From NCBI RefSeq assembly GCF_038024125.1, contig NZ_CP150662.1, positions 1,753,501-1,817,500 of the forward strand: 64,000 nt of DNA, written 5' to 3'. This DNA is from Polaribacter gangjinensis (GTDB taxonomy: Bacteria; Bacteroidota; Bacteroidia; Flavobacteriales; Flavobacteriaceae). Below, piece by piece: positions 34,178 to 43,409 of the stretch. The translations under genes were made by a program, and so were the position numbers. The notes beneath the pieces are model-generated. The model was not told the DNA's origin. It made no database searches and saw only the letters and a list, made by a program, of their open reading frames with translations. Within the stretch, counting starts at the first letter, position 1, and each line of letters begins with the position of its first letter.

Positions 34178-35287
34178 ATGACATTACTTGTTGTTTATGC
34201 AATAGTAGCCATCTTTTTTTCTTTTTTATGCTCTATTTTAGAGGCAGTATTGCTTAGTGTCACTCCAACTTTTATCAATCTAAAAAAAAATGAGGGTCAT
34301 GAATTTGCAAATGACTTAGAAATTTTAAAAAAAGACGTTGACAAACCACTAATTGCTATCTTAACAATCAACACTATTGCACATACAGTAGGCGCGATTT
34401 TAGTGGGTGTGCAAGCAAAAGTTGCCTATGCAGAAATGTATGGCTCATCAAAAACAAGTATTTTTGGCGTTTTATTTACAGAGGATGTAATGGTTGGAAT
34501 TGTATCAACCATCATGACTGTTTTAATTTTAGTTGCATCTGAAATTATTCCGAAAACCATTGGTGCAACTTATTGGAAAGAACTTGCAGGATTTACTGCA
34601 ACAACCCTAAATTTATTGATTTTTCCTTTAAAATACACAGGTGTTTTATGGGTATTGCAACTTACAACTCGTTTGATTGGCGGTGATGGACACAAAAGTA
34701 TTTTGAGTAGAGAAAGCTTTTTGGTTATGGCTGATATGGCTGAAAAAGAAGGCGTTTTTCATCAAAATGAAAGTAAAGTAATTCGAAATTTAATCGGATT
34801 TAAAGAGATTAAAGTTACGGATGTAATGACGCCAAGATCGGTATTAGAACTTGCTGATGAAAATGATACGATTGCTTCATTTTACGAAGAACATAGCAAC
34901 TTGCGTTTTTCTAGAATTCCGCTTTTTAATGAAAATCCTGATGAAATAACAGGATATTTTTTAAAAAGCTCTCTATTAGAAGCGATTATATCTGGAAAAG
35001 GAGATGAAACTCTTGCCACTTTAAAACGCGAAATTTTAATTACAGAAAGAGACTTATCTATTCCTGATTTGTTTGATATTTTAATCAAAGAAAGAGAACA
35101 TATTGCTTTGGTTGTGGACGAATATGGCTCTGTAAACGGAATTGTTTCTCAAGAGGATGTCATTGAAACATTGCTCGGTTTAGAAATTATGGACGAAACA
35201 GACAATGTTGCCGATTTACAAGAATTGGCAAGAAAATCTTGGAAAGATCGAGCCAAAAAAATATCTTTTAAAAAGAAAAATCAGTAA
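34178..35287 (+). CDS. CNNM/DUF21 membrane protein with CBS pair (CorC/HlyC-like)
   Basis: A 369-residue protein: a DUF21 membrane domain with about four helices (residues 1-165), then two CBS motifs (about 205-325, from VTDVMTPRSVL to VDEYGSVNGIVSQEDVIETLLG). The C-terminal CorC/HlyC transporter-associated domain of longer relatives is absent and the tail is basic. CNNM members take part in Mg2+ or other ion homeostasis; the 'hemolysin' label in databases is historical. It converges with hflX 5 bp away. Confidence 0.88.
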   Translation: MTLLVVYAIVAIFFSFLCSILEAVLLSVTPTFINLKKNEGHEFANDLEILKKDVDKPLIAILTINTIAHTVGAILVGVQAKVAYAEMYGSSKTSIFGVLFTEDVMVGIVSTIMTVLILVASEIIPKTIGATYWKELAGFTATTLNLLIFPLKYTGVLWVLQLTTRLIGGDGHKSILSRESFLVMADMAEKEGVFHQNESKVIRNLIGFKEIKVTDVMTPRSVLELADENDTIASFYEEHSNLRFSRIPLFNENPDEITGYFLKSSLLEAIISGKGDETLATLKREILITERDLSIPDLFDILIKEREHIALVVDEYGSVNGIVSQEDVIETLLGLEIMDETDNVADLQELARKSWKDRAKKISFKKKNQ

Positions 35288-35292
35288 GTATT

Positions 35293-36495
35293 TTACTGAT
35301 ATTCTTCAAACAAAAAATCATTGTAAGGAAAACGTTGGATATGAATTTTCTTTACTTCTTCGTACACTTTTTCCTTAAAATCTTCTAAATTATCCTTATT
35401 AAGTGCTGAAATAAAAATGGATTCTACGTCATAATCATTCATCCATGTTTTTTTCCAATCTTGTAAGGTGTAATGTTCTTTGGTTTTTTCAGTGATTAAA
35501 TCGTCTTCATCAATGGTTTCATATTCATAAGCATCAATTTTGTTAAAAACCATTAAAGTTGGTTTATCTCCACATTTAATATCCAACAAAATCGAATTTA
35601 CAGATGCAATATGATCTTCAAAATGTGGGTGTGAAATATCAACAACATGCAATAATAAGTCTGCTTCACGAACTTCATCCAAGGTAGATTTAAAGGATTC
35701 TACCAATTGTGTAGGCAATTTTCGGATAAATCCAACAGTATCTGTCATTAAAAAAGGGATGTTTTTAATCACCACTTTTCTTACGGTAGTGTCTAGGGTT
35801 GCAAATAATTTATTCTCTGCAAAAACATCACTTTTACTGATGACATTCATCAACGTTGATTTGCCAACATTGGTATAGCCAACCAAAGCAACACGCACCA
35901 TTTTTCCACGATTTTTTCGCTGAACAGCCATTTGCATGTCAATGGTTTCTAGTTTCTTTTTGAGTAAACCAATTTTATCGCGAATAATTCGTCTGTCAGT
36001 TTCAATTTCTGTTTCTCCAGGACCACGCATTCCAATTCCTCCTTTTTGTTTGTCAAGGTGTGTCCAAAGTTTGGTTAATCTTGGTAAAATATATTGATTT
36101 TGAGCTAATTCCACCTGTGTTTTTGCAGAACTTGTTTGTGCTCTTTGTGCGAAAATATCTAAAATTAAATTGGTTCTATCTAGAATTTTACAATTCAGAA
36201 TTTTTTCGATATTTCTAAGTTGACCTGGTGTAAGTTCGTCATCAAAAATGGCTGTTCCAACTTCGTTTGCATCAATAAATTGTTTTACTTCTTCCAGTTT
36301 CCCAATTCCTAAAAAAGTTTTTGGATTAGGTTTATCAACTCTTTGAACAAAACGTTTTATGACAACTCCGCCAGCTGTAAGTGTTAAAAATTCCAATTCA
36401 TCTAAATATTCTTTAGATTTTTTTTCATCTTGGAATTGGGTAATTACGCCAATCAAAACTACTTTTTCTGAAATGGCTTCAATTTGATCTATCAT
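35293..36495 (-). CDS. hflX: GTPase HflX
   Basis: A 400-residue ribosome-associated GTPase that splits stalled ribosomes. The N-terminal HflX domain contains FLGIGKLEEV and FDDELTPGQLRNIE. The G domain has VALVGYTNVGKST (G1), DTVGFIRKLP (G3) and FNKID (G4). Just before the G domain lies GGIGMRGPGETEIETDRR, a hallmark of HflX. A terminator hairpin lies 41 bp upstream of its start codon and an exact -7 box lies between the two, so it probably has its own promoter, or is attenuated. Confidence 0.95.
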   Translation of the reverse strand: MIDQIEAISEKVVLIGVITQFQDEKKSKEYLDELEFLTLTAGGVVIKRFVQRVDKPNPKTFLGIGKLEEVKQFIDANEVGTAIFDDELTPGQLRNIEKILNCKILDRTNLILDIFAQRAQTSSAKTQVELAQNQYILPRLTKLWTHLDKQKGGIGMRGPGETEIETDRRIIRDKIGLLKKKLETIDMQMAVQRKNRGKMVRVALVGYTNVGKSTLMNVISKSDVFAENKLFATLDTTVRKVVIKNIPFLMTDTVGFIRKLPTQLVESFKSTLDEVREADLLLHVVDISHPHFEDHIASVNSILLDIKCGDKPTLMVFNKIDAYEYETIDEDDLITEKTKEHYTLQDWKKTWMNDYDVESIFISALNKDNLEDFKEKVYEEVKKIHIQRFPYNDFLFEEYQ

Positions 36496-36501
36496 ACCTT
36501 A

Positions 36502-36509
36502 CAAAAGTA
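36502..36509 (-). promoter_or_regulatory. Promoter -7 box (TACTTTTG) immediately before hflX
   Basis: Exact TAnnTTTG only 7 nt before the ATG; if used, the hflX mRNA would be nearly leaderless. Confidence 0.4.
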
Positions 36510-36535
36510 CAAACAAATATGTTTTGTAGAAATAT

Positions 36536-36563
36536 AAAAACCTCAACAAAAGTTGAGGTTTTT
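36536..36563 (-). terminator. Terminator upstream of hflX
   Basis: A perfect 12-bp stem (36536-36547 and 36552-36563) with a short loop and a T-run on the minus strand. It is 184 nt beyond the stop of the nearest upstream gene and 41 nt before hflX. Confidence 0.85.
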
Positions 36564-36624
36564 ATAATTAATTCAAATTTCAAACCAATACTATAACTTT
36601 TCCTTTTACAATATTCAATTTCGA
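36536..36624 (-). ncRNA. Candidate small RNA upstream of hflX
   Basis: An exact -7 box (TAATTTTG, minus strand 36630-36637) predicts a transcript of about 85-90 nt ending at the strong terminator 36536-36563. The segment has no ATG-started reading frame. It could be an independent small RNA, or the leader of hflX with an attenuator. The RNA call rests only on promoter plus terminator. Confidence 0.4.
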
Positions 36625-36629
36625 TGGCG

Positions 36630-36637
36630 CAAAATTA
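36630..36637 (-). promoter_or_regulatory. Promoter -7 box (TAATTTTG) for the small-RNA candidate
   Basis: Exact TAnnTTTG on the minus strand followed by GCGCC; no gene starts within reach before the terminator. Confidence 0.4.
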
Positions 36638-36746
36638 ATATCAAAAAAACTTTTTAAAGTTATAGGAATGTTAAGAAATGTAATTTTTAGGTTATGAAAT
36701 TATTTTTTTAGAATTTTTACCCCTTGAAAATTGTTAAATCATCAAA

Positions 36747-36986
36747 TTAATTTTTACCTACATTTTTAAATGCTTCTCTTAATTTTTCATCATTAATGAT
36801 GTATTTTTTGTATTTGCCATCTTTGTATCTGTGGTAAATAAAAGTGGGCATAAAAATAAAAGACAAGTACATAACTCCCAAACCCATTACGATTTGTGCT
36901 TTTTCGTGCTCGGTTTTGATAAGAAAAACACCAATTGCCATCCAAATGATAAAGATGACGAACATAATTTTTAATAATTTATTCAT
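36747..36986 (-). CDS. Small membrane protein of unknown function (79 aa)
   Basis: Two transmembrane helices (about 5-23 and 34-52) joined by a short charged loop, then a basic cytoplasmic tail (YHRYKDGKYKKYIINDEKLREAF). I do not recognise a named family. It is divergent from the GDPD gene (47 bp). Codon use and AT content match the neighbours, and the frame is clean, so it is likely a real gene. Confidence 0.6.
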   Translation of the reverse strand: MNKLLKIMFVIFIIWMAIGVFLIKTEHEKAQIVMGLGVMYLSFIFMPTFIYHRYKDGKYKKYIINDEKLREAFKNVGKN

Positions 36987-37033
36987 ATCGCAAAAATATA
37001 AAAAAGCTATCTTTAAAAACTAAAAATCAAATC

Positions 37034-38017
37034 ATGAAGTGGAAATTGTTATTTTTAATCTTCAACATTTTTTTAGGCTGTTCTAAAAAGGAATCTATGA
37101 AAACAAAAAACACTAAAATAATCATTGCACACAGAGGTGCATCAGGCTATTTACCTGAACATACTTTGGAAGCAAAAGCGATGGCACATGCTATGAATGC
37201 TGATTTTATTGAGCAAGATTTGGTGTTGAGCAAAGACAATATTCCGATTGTAATTCATGATATTTATTTGGATGATGTAACCAATGTTGCTCAAATTTTT
37301 CCAGATAAAAAGAGAATTGATGGGCGATTTTACGTGATTGATTTTACATTTGATGAACTTAAAAAATTGCAAGTTTCAGAAAGATTTGATCCAAAAACAG
37401 GAAAGCAAGTTTATCCAAATCGTTTTCCAAAAGAAAAAGGTTCGTTCAGATTGCATTCGTTACAAGAGGAAATTGAATTGATTCAAGGTTTGAATAAAAG
37501 TACAGGAAAAAATTGTGGTATTTATCCAGAAATAAAAGCACCCGCATTTCATCAAAAAGAAGGAAAAAATATCAGTGAAATTGTCTTGAAAATTTTAGCA
37601 AACTATGGTTATAAAACCAAAAAAGACAGTTGTATTTTGCAATGTTTTGATGCCAAAGAATTAGAACGAATCAGAAAAGAATTGGAATCCAATTTATTTT
37701 TGGTTCAGTTGATAGAGTTTCCTGAAGAAACTACACAACTTGCTTATTTTGCATCGTATGCAGACGGAATTGGACCTTGGTACAAACAAATTTTAGACAA
37801 AAAAGTGAACGGAAAATGGACGTTTACAAATCTTGTCACGGAAGCACATCAATTTGGATTAAGAGTGCATCCTTATACATTTAGAGTAGATCAATTAGGC
37901 GAATTTGAATCATTTAACGAATTGCTTCACACCTTTTTGATAGACGCAAATGTTGATGGTGTATTTACGGATTTTCCTGATTTGGGAGTTTCATTTTTAA
38001 AACAAAACAATCAATAA
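37034..38017 (+). CDS. Glycerophosphodiester phosphodiesterase, lipoprotein
   Basis: A 327-residue secreted lipoprotein (signal LLFLIFNIFLGC, lipid on Cys16) with a full GDPD domain. It shows IIAHRGASGYLPEHTLEA with the catalytic His-Arg and Glu, FIEQDLVLSKDNIPIVIHD with metal ligands and the second His, and a C-terminal VDGVFTDFPDLG. It is close to periplasmic GlpQ, which cleaves glycerophosphodiesters to glycerol 3-phosphate and an alcohol. It converges on the ClC gene 10 bp away. Confidence 0.94.
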   Translation: MKWKLLFLIFNIFLGCSKKESMKTKNTKIIIAHRGASGYLPEHTLEAKAMAHAMNADFIEQDLVLSKDNIPIVIHDIYLDDVTNVAQIFPDKKRIDGRFYVIDFTFDELKKLQVSERFDPKTGKQVYPNRFPKEKGSFRLHSLQEEIELIQGLNKSTGKNCGIYPEIKAPAFHQKEGKNISEIVLKILANYGYKTKKDSCILQCFDAKELERIRKELESNLFLVQLIEFPEETTQLAYFASYADGIGPWYKQILDKKVNGKWTFTNLVTEAHQFGLRVHPYTFRVDQLGEFESFNELLHTFLIDANVDGVFTDFPDLGVSFLKQNNQ

Positions 38018-38027
38018 TTGAATTCAG

Positions 38028-39806
38028 TTAAGAAGAAGTAACTTCAATCAACTTGTTTCTATAAGCTGTTAATAGCTTTGATCTTGAGATAAATCCTACG
38101 TATTTTTTGTCTTTTACAACAGGTAAATTCCAAGCATCACTCTCTTTAAATTTTTGCATAACAATTTCAACAGAATCGTTATAAAAGATAATTTCAGGAG
38201 CAGCTTTCATGATGGTTTGCACATCAACTTTATCATACATTTCATTATCAAACATGATTGGCCTGATGTCATCCAACAGAACAATTCCTAAAAATTCTTC
38301 ATTTTTATCAATCACAGGAAAAATATTTCTTGTGGAATTTGCTACCGCTTTTTTTAGCATTTTACCTAATAACATTTCTGGATATACCGCTTTAAAATTG
38401 GTTTCAATCAGTTTGTCAATTTGCATCAACATCAACACATTTTTGTCTTTATCATGGGTGATTAATTCCCCACGTTTTGCCAATTCAACTGTGTAAATTG
38501 AATTTGCTACGAAATATTTTGTAAAAGCAAATGAAATGGCAGCAACCAACATTAAAGGGACAAAAAGTTCGTAACCTCCAGTAATTTCGGCAATTAAAAA
38601 GATGGCCGTTAATGGGGCATGTAATACACCTGCCATCAAACCAGTCATGCCAATTAAGGTAAAATTACTTTCGGAAACACTGCCTCCTAAAGCATTAATG
38701 ATTTTTGCAAAAGCATTTCCAAGGGCACTTCCCATAAATAATGTGGGGATAAAAATACCTCCAACTCCACCTGCAGCAAAAGTAGTTGTCATAGCAATTG
38801 CTTTGAAAAAAGCGATTATTAACAATAGAATAATCACCATCCAAACGTTTGAAAAATCAATATTATAAGGCAAATCTTTTAATGCTTCTACTGAATTTCC
38901 ATTTAATAAATTGTTGATTAATCCATAACCTTCACCATATAAAGGCGGAATTAAATACAACATCAACCCAATTAAAAATCCACCCAAAATGAGTTTGTGA
39001 ACAGGTTTTTTAATTCTTTTAAAAAAATTGGTGATTTTAAAATAGATTTTAGAAAAATATACTGATGCAATTCCTGTTCCTAAACCTAATAAAACATAGA
39101 AAAAAATGTCTCTTACTGCAAAATCATCTACCAATTGAAACCCTAATAAAGCATCTTTTTCAAAGAAAAAATAAGAAGTAACTACGGCAGAAACTGACGC
39201 TAATAATAAGGGAACTAAAGAGGCAAAAGCCAAATCTAAACTGAAAATTTCAATGGCAAAAATAATGGCTGCTACTGGTGCTTTAAACATGGATGACATG
39301 GCGCCTGCAGTAGCACAACCAATTAATAAAATTCTTGTTTTTGCGTTCATGTGAAAAAATTGTGCCACTGACGAACCCAAAGCTGCTCCTGTACTAACTG
39401 CTGGTCCTTGCAATCCAGCAGAACCACCAAAACCTACTGTAATTGGCGCAGTTATTAAAGATGCATACATTTTATAACTTTCAATTATTCCTTGACGCTT
39501 AGAAACTGCATGCAATGTTGTTGAAATTCCATGACCAATTTCTTTTTTAATGATTTTAATTTTGATGTAATACACCAAAATCAATCCAATAATTGGGAAT
39601 ATAAAATAGAGTGAATAATGAAAATCTCGGATAAATTTTCCTTCTAAAACACTTTCAAAAAAGAAGGTTAAGTTTTTTAAAACGGCTGTTCCTAATCCTG
39701 CTAAAAACCCAACTAAAACACTCAATATATAAATAAACTGACGTTCAGAAATGTATTTGTATCTCCAAATTAAAATTTTTTTATAGAAATTTTTCTTTGA
39801 TTGCAT
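38028..39806 (-). CDS. ClC-family chloride channel with C-terminal CBS pair; gating Glu replaced by Gln
   Basis: A 592-residue ClC protein: membrane domain (about 25-440) and two CBS motifs (about 470-590). The anion-pathway motif GSAGLQGP (129-135) carries Gln133 where exchangers and most channels have the gating Glu. The internal proton-transfer Glu is replaced too (AIEIFSL, Ile187 at the E203-equivalent position, by eye alignment to CLC-ec1). The selectivity GSGIP motif reads GHGIS. AAGGVGGIFIPTLFMG is conserved. These changes suggest an uncoupled chloride conductance instead of H+/Cl- exchange. Confidence 0.88.
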   Translation of the reverse strand: MQSKKNFYKKILIWRYKYISERQFIYILSVLVGFLAGLGTAVLKNLTFFFESVLEGKFIRDFHYSLYFIFPIIGLILVYYIKIKIIKKEIGHGISTTLHAVSKRQGIIESYKMYASLITAPITVGFGGSAGLQGPAVSTGAALGSSVAQFFHMNAKTRILLIGCATAGAMSSMFKAPVAAIIFAIEIFSLDLAFASLVPLLLASVSAVVTSYFFFEKDALLGFQLVDDFAVRDIFFYVLLGLGTGIASVYFSKIYFKITNFFKRIKKPVHKLILGGFLIGLMLYLIPPLYGEGYGLINNLLNGNSVEALKDLPYNIDFSNVWMVIILLLIIAFFKAIAMTTTFAAGGVGGIFIPTLFMGSALGNAFAKIINALGGSVSESNFTLIGMTGLMAGVLHAPLTAIFLIAEITGGYELFVPLMLVAAISFAFTKYFVANSIYTVELAKRGELITHDKDKNVLMLMQIDKLIETNFKAVYPEMLLGKMLKKAVANSTRNIFPVIDKNEEFLGIVLLDDIRPIMFDNEMYDKVDVQTIMKAAPEIIFYNDSVEIVMQKFKESDAWNLPVVKDKKYVGFISRSKLLTAYRNKLIEVTSS

Positions 39807-39812
39807 TTTTAA

Positions 39813-39844
39813 AATTTTTCTGAATTTTTCTGAATTTTTCTGAA
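39813..39844. repeat. Three tandem copies of a 10-bp unit (AATTTTTCTG)
   Basis: Perfect copies at 39813-39822, 39823-39832 and 39833-39842, followed by AA. It begins 7 bp upstream of the ClC start codon, so a copy-number change would alter the leader. Confidence 0.8.
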
Positions 39845-39886
39845 AATTATCAAAAAATAATGAATTTACAATTCACTATTCCTGAT

Positions 39887-39908
39887 AAAAAATCCCGCAA
39901 AAGCGGGA
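39887..39908 (-). terminator. Rho-independent terminator of aspS
   Basis: TCCCGC (39893-39898) and GCGGGA (39903-39908) form a GC-rich hairpin followed on the minus strand by a T-run (39887-39892); 9 bp past the aspS stop. Confidence 0.88.
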
Positions 39909-39917
39909 GTTCATTTT

Positions 39918-41672
39918 TTATTCTTGGATATCTAATTTGATATTTAATTCTTTCAATTGTTCTTCATCAATAAACGCTGGCGCATCAATCATTACGTCTC
40001 TTCCTGAGTTGTTTTTCGGAAACGCAATAAAATCACGAATCGTTTCTTGACCACCCAAAATAGCTACTAATCTATCCAATCCAAAAGCCAAACCACCATG
40101 AGGTGGTGCTCCATATTCAAAAGCATCCATCAAAAATCCGAATTGTGCTTTGGCATTTTCATCAGAAAAACCTAAATGACGTAACATGGTTGCTTGAGTT
40201 TTTTTATCGTGAATTCTGATAGAACCTCCACCAATTTCATTGCCATTTAACACCAAATCATACGCATTTGCTTTTACGGCTCCTGGATTTGTGTCTAACA
40301 TTTCTAATTGCCCTGGTTTTGGAGAAGTAAAAGGATGATGCATTGCATGATAATGACCCGTTTCTTCATCCAATTCTAACAACGGAAAATCAACAACCCA
40401 AAGTGGCGCAAATTCATTTGATTTTCTCAACCCTAAACGTGTTGCTAATTCCATTCGTAAAGCCGATAATTGCGCACGAACTTTGTTGGTTTCTCCTGAT
40501 AAAACACAGATTAAATCACCTGCTTTTGCTCCTGTAATTTCAGCCCATTTTGACAAATCAGTTTCATCATAAAATTTATCAACTGATGATTTGAAAGTTC
40601 CATCTTCGTTAACGCGACAATACACCATTCCAAGTGCGCCAATTTGTGGTCTTTTTACCCAATCAATCAACGCATCAATTTCTTTTCTGGTATAGACATT
40701 TCCTCCAGGAACTGCAATCCCAACAACCAATTCTGCATTGTTGAAAACTGGAAAATCTTTGTGTTTTGTTACTTCATTCAATTCGCCAAATTGCATTCCG
40801 AAACGAATATCTGGTTTGTCATTTCCATACAATCGCATGGCATCATCATACAGCATTCTTGGGAATTTTTCGATGTTAATTCCGTGAATTTCTTTCAACA
40901 AATGTCTTGTCATTGCTTCAAAAACATTCAAAATATCTTCTTGCTCCACGAATGCCATTTCGCAATCGATTTGTGTAAATTCAGGCTGTCTATCTGCACG
41001 TAAATCTTCGTCTCTAAAGCATTTTACAATCTGAAAATATTTATCCATTCCACCAACCATCAACAATTGTTTGAAGGTTTGTGGACTTTGTGGCAAGGCA
41101 TAAAATTGCCCTTTGTTCATTCTTGATGGCACTACAAAATCTCTTGCTCCTTCTGGAGTTGATTTGATTAAATAGGGCGTTTCTACTTCAATAAATCCTT
41201 GGTTTGATAAGAATTTTCGGACTTCCATGGTTACTTTATGACGGAAAATCAAATTTTCTTTTACAGGATTTCTACGGATGTCTAAATAGCGATATTTCAT
41301 ACGAATATCTTCACCACCATCAGTTTGATCTTCGATAGTAAAAGGAGGTAATTTTGCCGCATTTAAAATTTCTAGTTTAGAAACCAAAACCTCAATTTCG
41401 CCTGTGGGCATTTTGTCATTTTTAGATTCACGTTCAATGACAGTTCCTGTTACTTGAATTACAAATTCTCTTCCCAAAGATTTTGCTTTTTCCATCATGT
41501 CTTTTGGAGTGCGCTCTTCATCAAAAATAAGCTGGGTAATTCCATATCTATCACGCAAATCAACCCAAATCATAAATCCTTTGTCTCTAGATTTTTGAAC
41601 CCAACCAGACAAAATTACTTCTGTATTTATATGAGATGCTCTTAACTCTCCACAAGAATGACTTCTGTACAT
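39918..41672 (-). CDS. aspS: Aspartate--tRNA ligase, bacterial type
   Basis: A 584-residue class II synthetase. An N-terminal OB anticodon-binding fold (about 1-105, with [10 protein letters not shown]) precedes the catalytic core: motif 2 [18 protein letters not shown] and motif 3 [13 protein letters not shown]. The GAD insertion typical of bacterial AspRS lies between. The sequence does not settle whether it is discriminating. Upstream is an exact -7 box, divergent from rsmI; downstream is its own terminator. Confidence 0.97.
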   Translation of the reverse strand: MYRSHSCGELRASHINTEVILSGWVQKSRDKGFMIWVDLRDRYGITQLIFDEERTPKDMMEKAKSLGREFVIQVTGTVIERESKNDKMPTGEIEVLVSKLEILNAAKLPPFTIEDQTDGGEDIRMKYRYLDIRRNPVKENLIFRHKVTMEVRKFLSNQGFIEVETPYLIKSTPEGARDFVVPSRMNKGQFYALPQSPQTFKQLLMVGGMDKYFQIVKCFRDEDLRADRQPEFTQIDCEMAFVEQEDILNVFEAMTRHLLKEIHGINIEKFPRMLYDDAMRLYGNDKPDIRFGMQFGELNEVTKHKDFPVFNNAELVVGIAVPGGNVYTRKEIDALIDWVKRPQIGALGMVYCRVNEDGTFKSSVDKFYDETDLSKWAEITGAKAGDLICVLSGETNKVRAQLSALRMELATRLGLRKSNEFAPLWVVDFPLLELDEETGHYHAMHHPFTSPKPGQLEMLDTNPGAVKANAYDLVLNGNEIGGGSIRIHDKKTQATMLRHLGFSDENAKAQFGFLMDAFEYGAPPHGGLAFGLDRLVAILGGQETIRDFIAFPKNNSGRDVMIDAPAFIDEEQLKELNIKLDIQE

Positions 41673-41693
41673 TTTTTATCAATTTTAAAGGTG

Positions 41694-41701
41694 CAAAATT
41701 A
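41694..41701 (-). promoter_or_regulatory. Promoter -7 box (TAATTTTG) for aspS
   Basis: Exact TAnnTTTG on the minus strand, 21 nt before the aspS ATG. Confidence 0.55.
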
Positions 41702-41726
41702 CACATTTTATCGTTTAAATTTTGTG

Positions 41727-41734
41727 TAAGTTTG
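41727..41734 (+). promoter_or_regulatory. Promoter -7 box (TAAGTTTG) for rsmI
   Basis: Exact TAnnTTTG, 56 nt before the chosen ATG. It overlaps the longer open frame starting at GTG 41722, which rules out that start. Confidence 0.55.
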
Positions 41735-41790
41735 TATTATGTGAGTGCAATTACTTACTTGAAAAAAATCCTAAAAACAGAAAATCATCT

Positions 41791-42462
41791 ATGAGTAAAC
41801 TCTATTTAGTGCCAACACCTATTGGAAATTTAGAAGATATAACTTTAAGAGCCATTAGAGTTTTAAAAGAAGTAGATTTTATTTTGGCTGAAGACACACG
41901 TACTAGTGGAAAATTGCTAAAACATTTCGAAATTTCAACGCCAATGCATAGCCATCACATGCACAATGAACATAAATCTATTGAAGGAATTTTAAAGAGA
42001 ATTAAAGCTGGAGAGACTTGTGCATTGATTTCAGATGCTGGAACGCCAGCTATTTCTGACCCAGGATTTTTGTTGACAAGAGCTTGTGTAGAAAACAATA
42101 TTCAGGTGGATTGTTTGCCTGGAGCAACTGCTTTTGTGCCAGCTTTAGTAAACTCTGGTTTGCCCAATGATAAATTTGTTTTTGAGGGATTTTTACCTGT
42201 AAAAAAAGGTCGCCAAACCAGATTATTATTGTTAGCAGAAGAAAAAAGAACGATGATTTTTTATGAATCACCTCATAAAGTCCTAAAAACTTTAGCCGAT
42301 TTTGGAACTTATTTTGGCTCAGAAAGACAAGTTTCTGTTTCAAGAGAACTAACCAAAATGTTTGAAGAAACTATTAGAGGAACTGCTTCCGAAGTTTTAG
42401 CACATTACACAAAAAAACCTGCAAAAGGCGAAATTGTGATTGTAGTTGAGGGGAAAAAATGA
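41791..42462 (+). CDS. rsmI: 16S rRNA (cytidine(1402)-2'-O)-methyltransferase
   Basis: A 223-residue tetrapyrrole-methylase-fold enzyme, starting LYLVPTPIGNLEDITLRA, with AEDTRTSGKLL, ISDAGTPAISDPGF and LPGATAFVPALV, all typical of RsmI. It 2'-O-methylates C1402 in the ribosomal P site together with RsmH. The longer frame from GTG 41722 is rejected because the promoter lies within it. A 143-bp gap with only AT-rich sequence follows. Confidence 0.95.
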   Translation: MSKLYLVPTPIGNLEDITLRAIRVLKEVDFILAEDTRTSGKLLKHFEISTPMHSHHMHNEHKSIEGILKRIKAGETCALISDAGTPAISDPGFLLTRACVENNIQVDCLPGATAFVPALVNSGLPNDKFVFEGFLPVKKGRQTRLLLLAEEKRTMIFYESPHKVLKTLADFGTYFGSERQVSVSRELTKMFEETIRGTASEVLAHYTKKPAKGEIVIVVEGKK

Positions 42463-42605
42463 TTTTTTTTATTCAATTATTTCTACTTTAACTACTTGAT
42501 ATTTAGGAATTATCGAACTAAAAAATTAACAAATAGAAACTAAAAAAAATTCAACATCTCAATGGATAAAATTGTTAATATTGCAGTCGAAAAAAATACC
42601 TTTTT

Positions 42606-43409
42606 ATGATATTGAATATGACATTTAAATCGCTAATATATAAATCTTGTTTTCTTGTTGTTTTATTTTTAAGCACCTCATTATCAGCACAAAATAAAAA
42701 AATTCGTGTGTTGTTTGTTGGCAATAGTTTTACTTATTACAACAACTTACCTCAAGTAGTTGCTGCAATGGCAAAATCGCAAGATATCATTATTGAAACC
42801 AAACATTCAACAGTTGGCGGATCTAGTTTAGAAAATCACTGGAAAAGCGAAAGAGGCACACAAACTCGCGTAATGATTGAACTAGAAAAATGGGATTTTG
42901 TGGTTTTTAACAACCACAGTTTGAGCGCCATTAATAAGCCCTCTGATTTTATGGAATATGGTAAAAAGTTTGCAGATTTAGTGAGATCAAAAGGCGCAGA
43001 ACCCATTTTTATGATGACTTGGGCTTACAAATCAAATCCTTTGATGTTGCCAGAAATTGAAAGAATGTACAAACTTTTATGTGATCAAGTGAAAGCTGAT
43101 TATATTCCTGGTGGACCGCTTTTTGCGAGTTCAATTAATTACAGACCTGATTTAGAATTGTTTCACGATGATATTCACCCTTCACCAAATGGAACATATT
43201 TGTTAGGATTGGCTTTTTTTAAATATTTTACTGGAAAAAACGTAAATGCAATTCCAACAAATATTTCAACTTTAGATACCAATGGCCAAATTTTATATCT
43301 AATTTTTATGAATGATTTAGATGCCAATTTTTTTCGTCAATTGGTAAATGAGTTTCAATTTAAAACCTTATCTTTAAAAACAGAGCAGGTTATCACTCCT
43401 AAAAAATGA
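42606..43409 (+). CDS. Secreted SGNH/GDSL-type hydrolase
   Basis: A 267-residue protein with a signal peptide (about 1-28, ending LSTSLSAQ). SGNH blocks: VLFVGNSFTYYNN (nucleophile Ser in block I), VGGSSLENH (block II Gly), FVVFNNHSL (block III Asn) and FHDDIHPSPNG (block V Asp and His). The GNSFTYYNN form is not the classical GDSL sequence but is common in Bacteroidota members. Substrate unknown; likely a carbohydrate or lipid ester. The stop overlaps the HopJ-like start (ATGA), so translation is coupled. A second ATG at 42618 is also possible. Confidence 0.85.
   Translation: MILNMTFKSLIYKSCFLVVLFLSTSLSAQNKKIRVLFVGNSFTYYNNLPQVVAAMAKSQDIIIETKHSTVGGSSLENHWKSERGTQTRVMIELEKWDFVVFNNHSLSAINKPSDFMEYGKKFADLVRSKGAEPIFMMTWAYKSNPLMLPEIERMYKLLCDQVKADYIPGGPLFASSINYRPDLELFHDDIHPSPNGTYLLGLAFFKYFTGKNVNAIPTNISTLDTNGQILYLIFMNDLDANFFRQLVNEFQFKTLSLKTEQVITPKK

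Noticed and set aside
34178..35287. 'Hemolysin' label for the CNNM/CBS protein
   Set aside because: DUF21-CBS architecture is that of ion-homeostasis proteins; no toxin feature is visible.
39813..39844. Tandem repeats as a CRISPR fragment
   Set aside because: Units are 10 bp with no spacers and no cas genes nearby.
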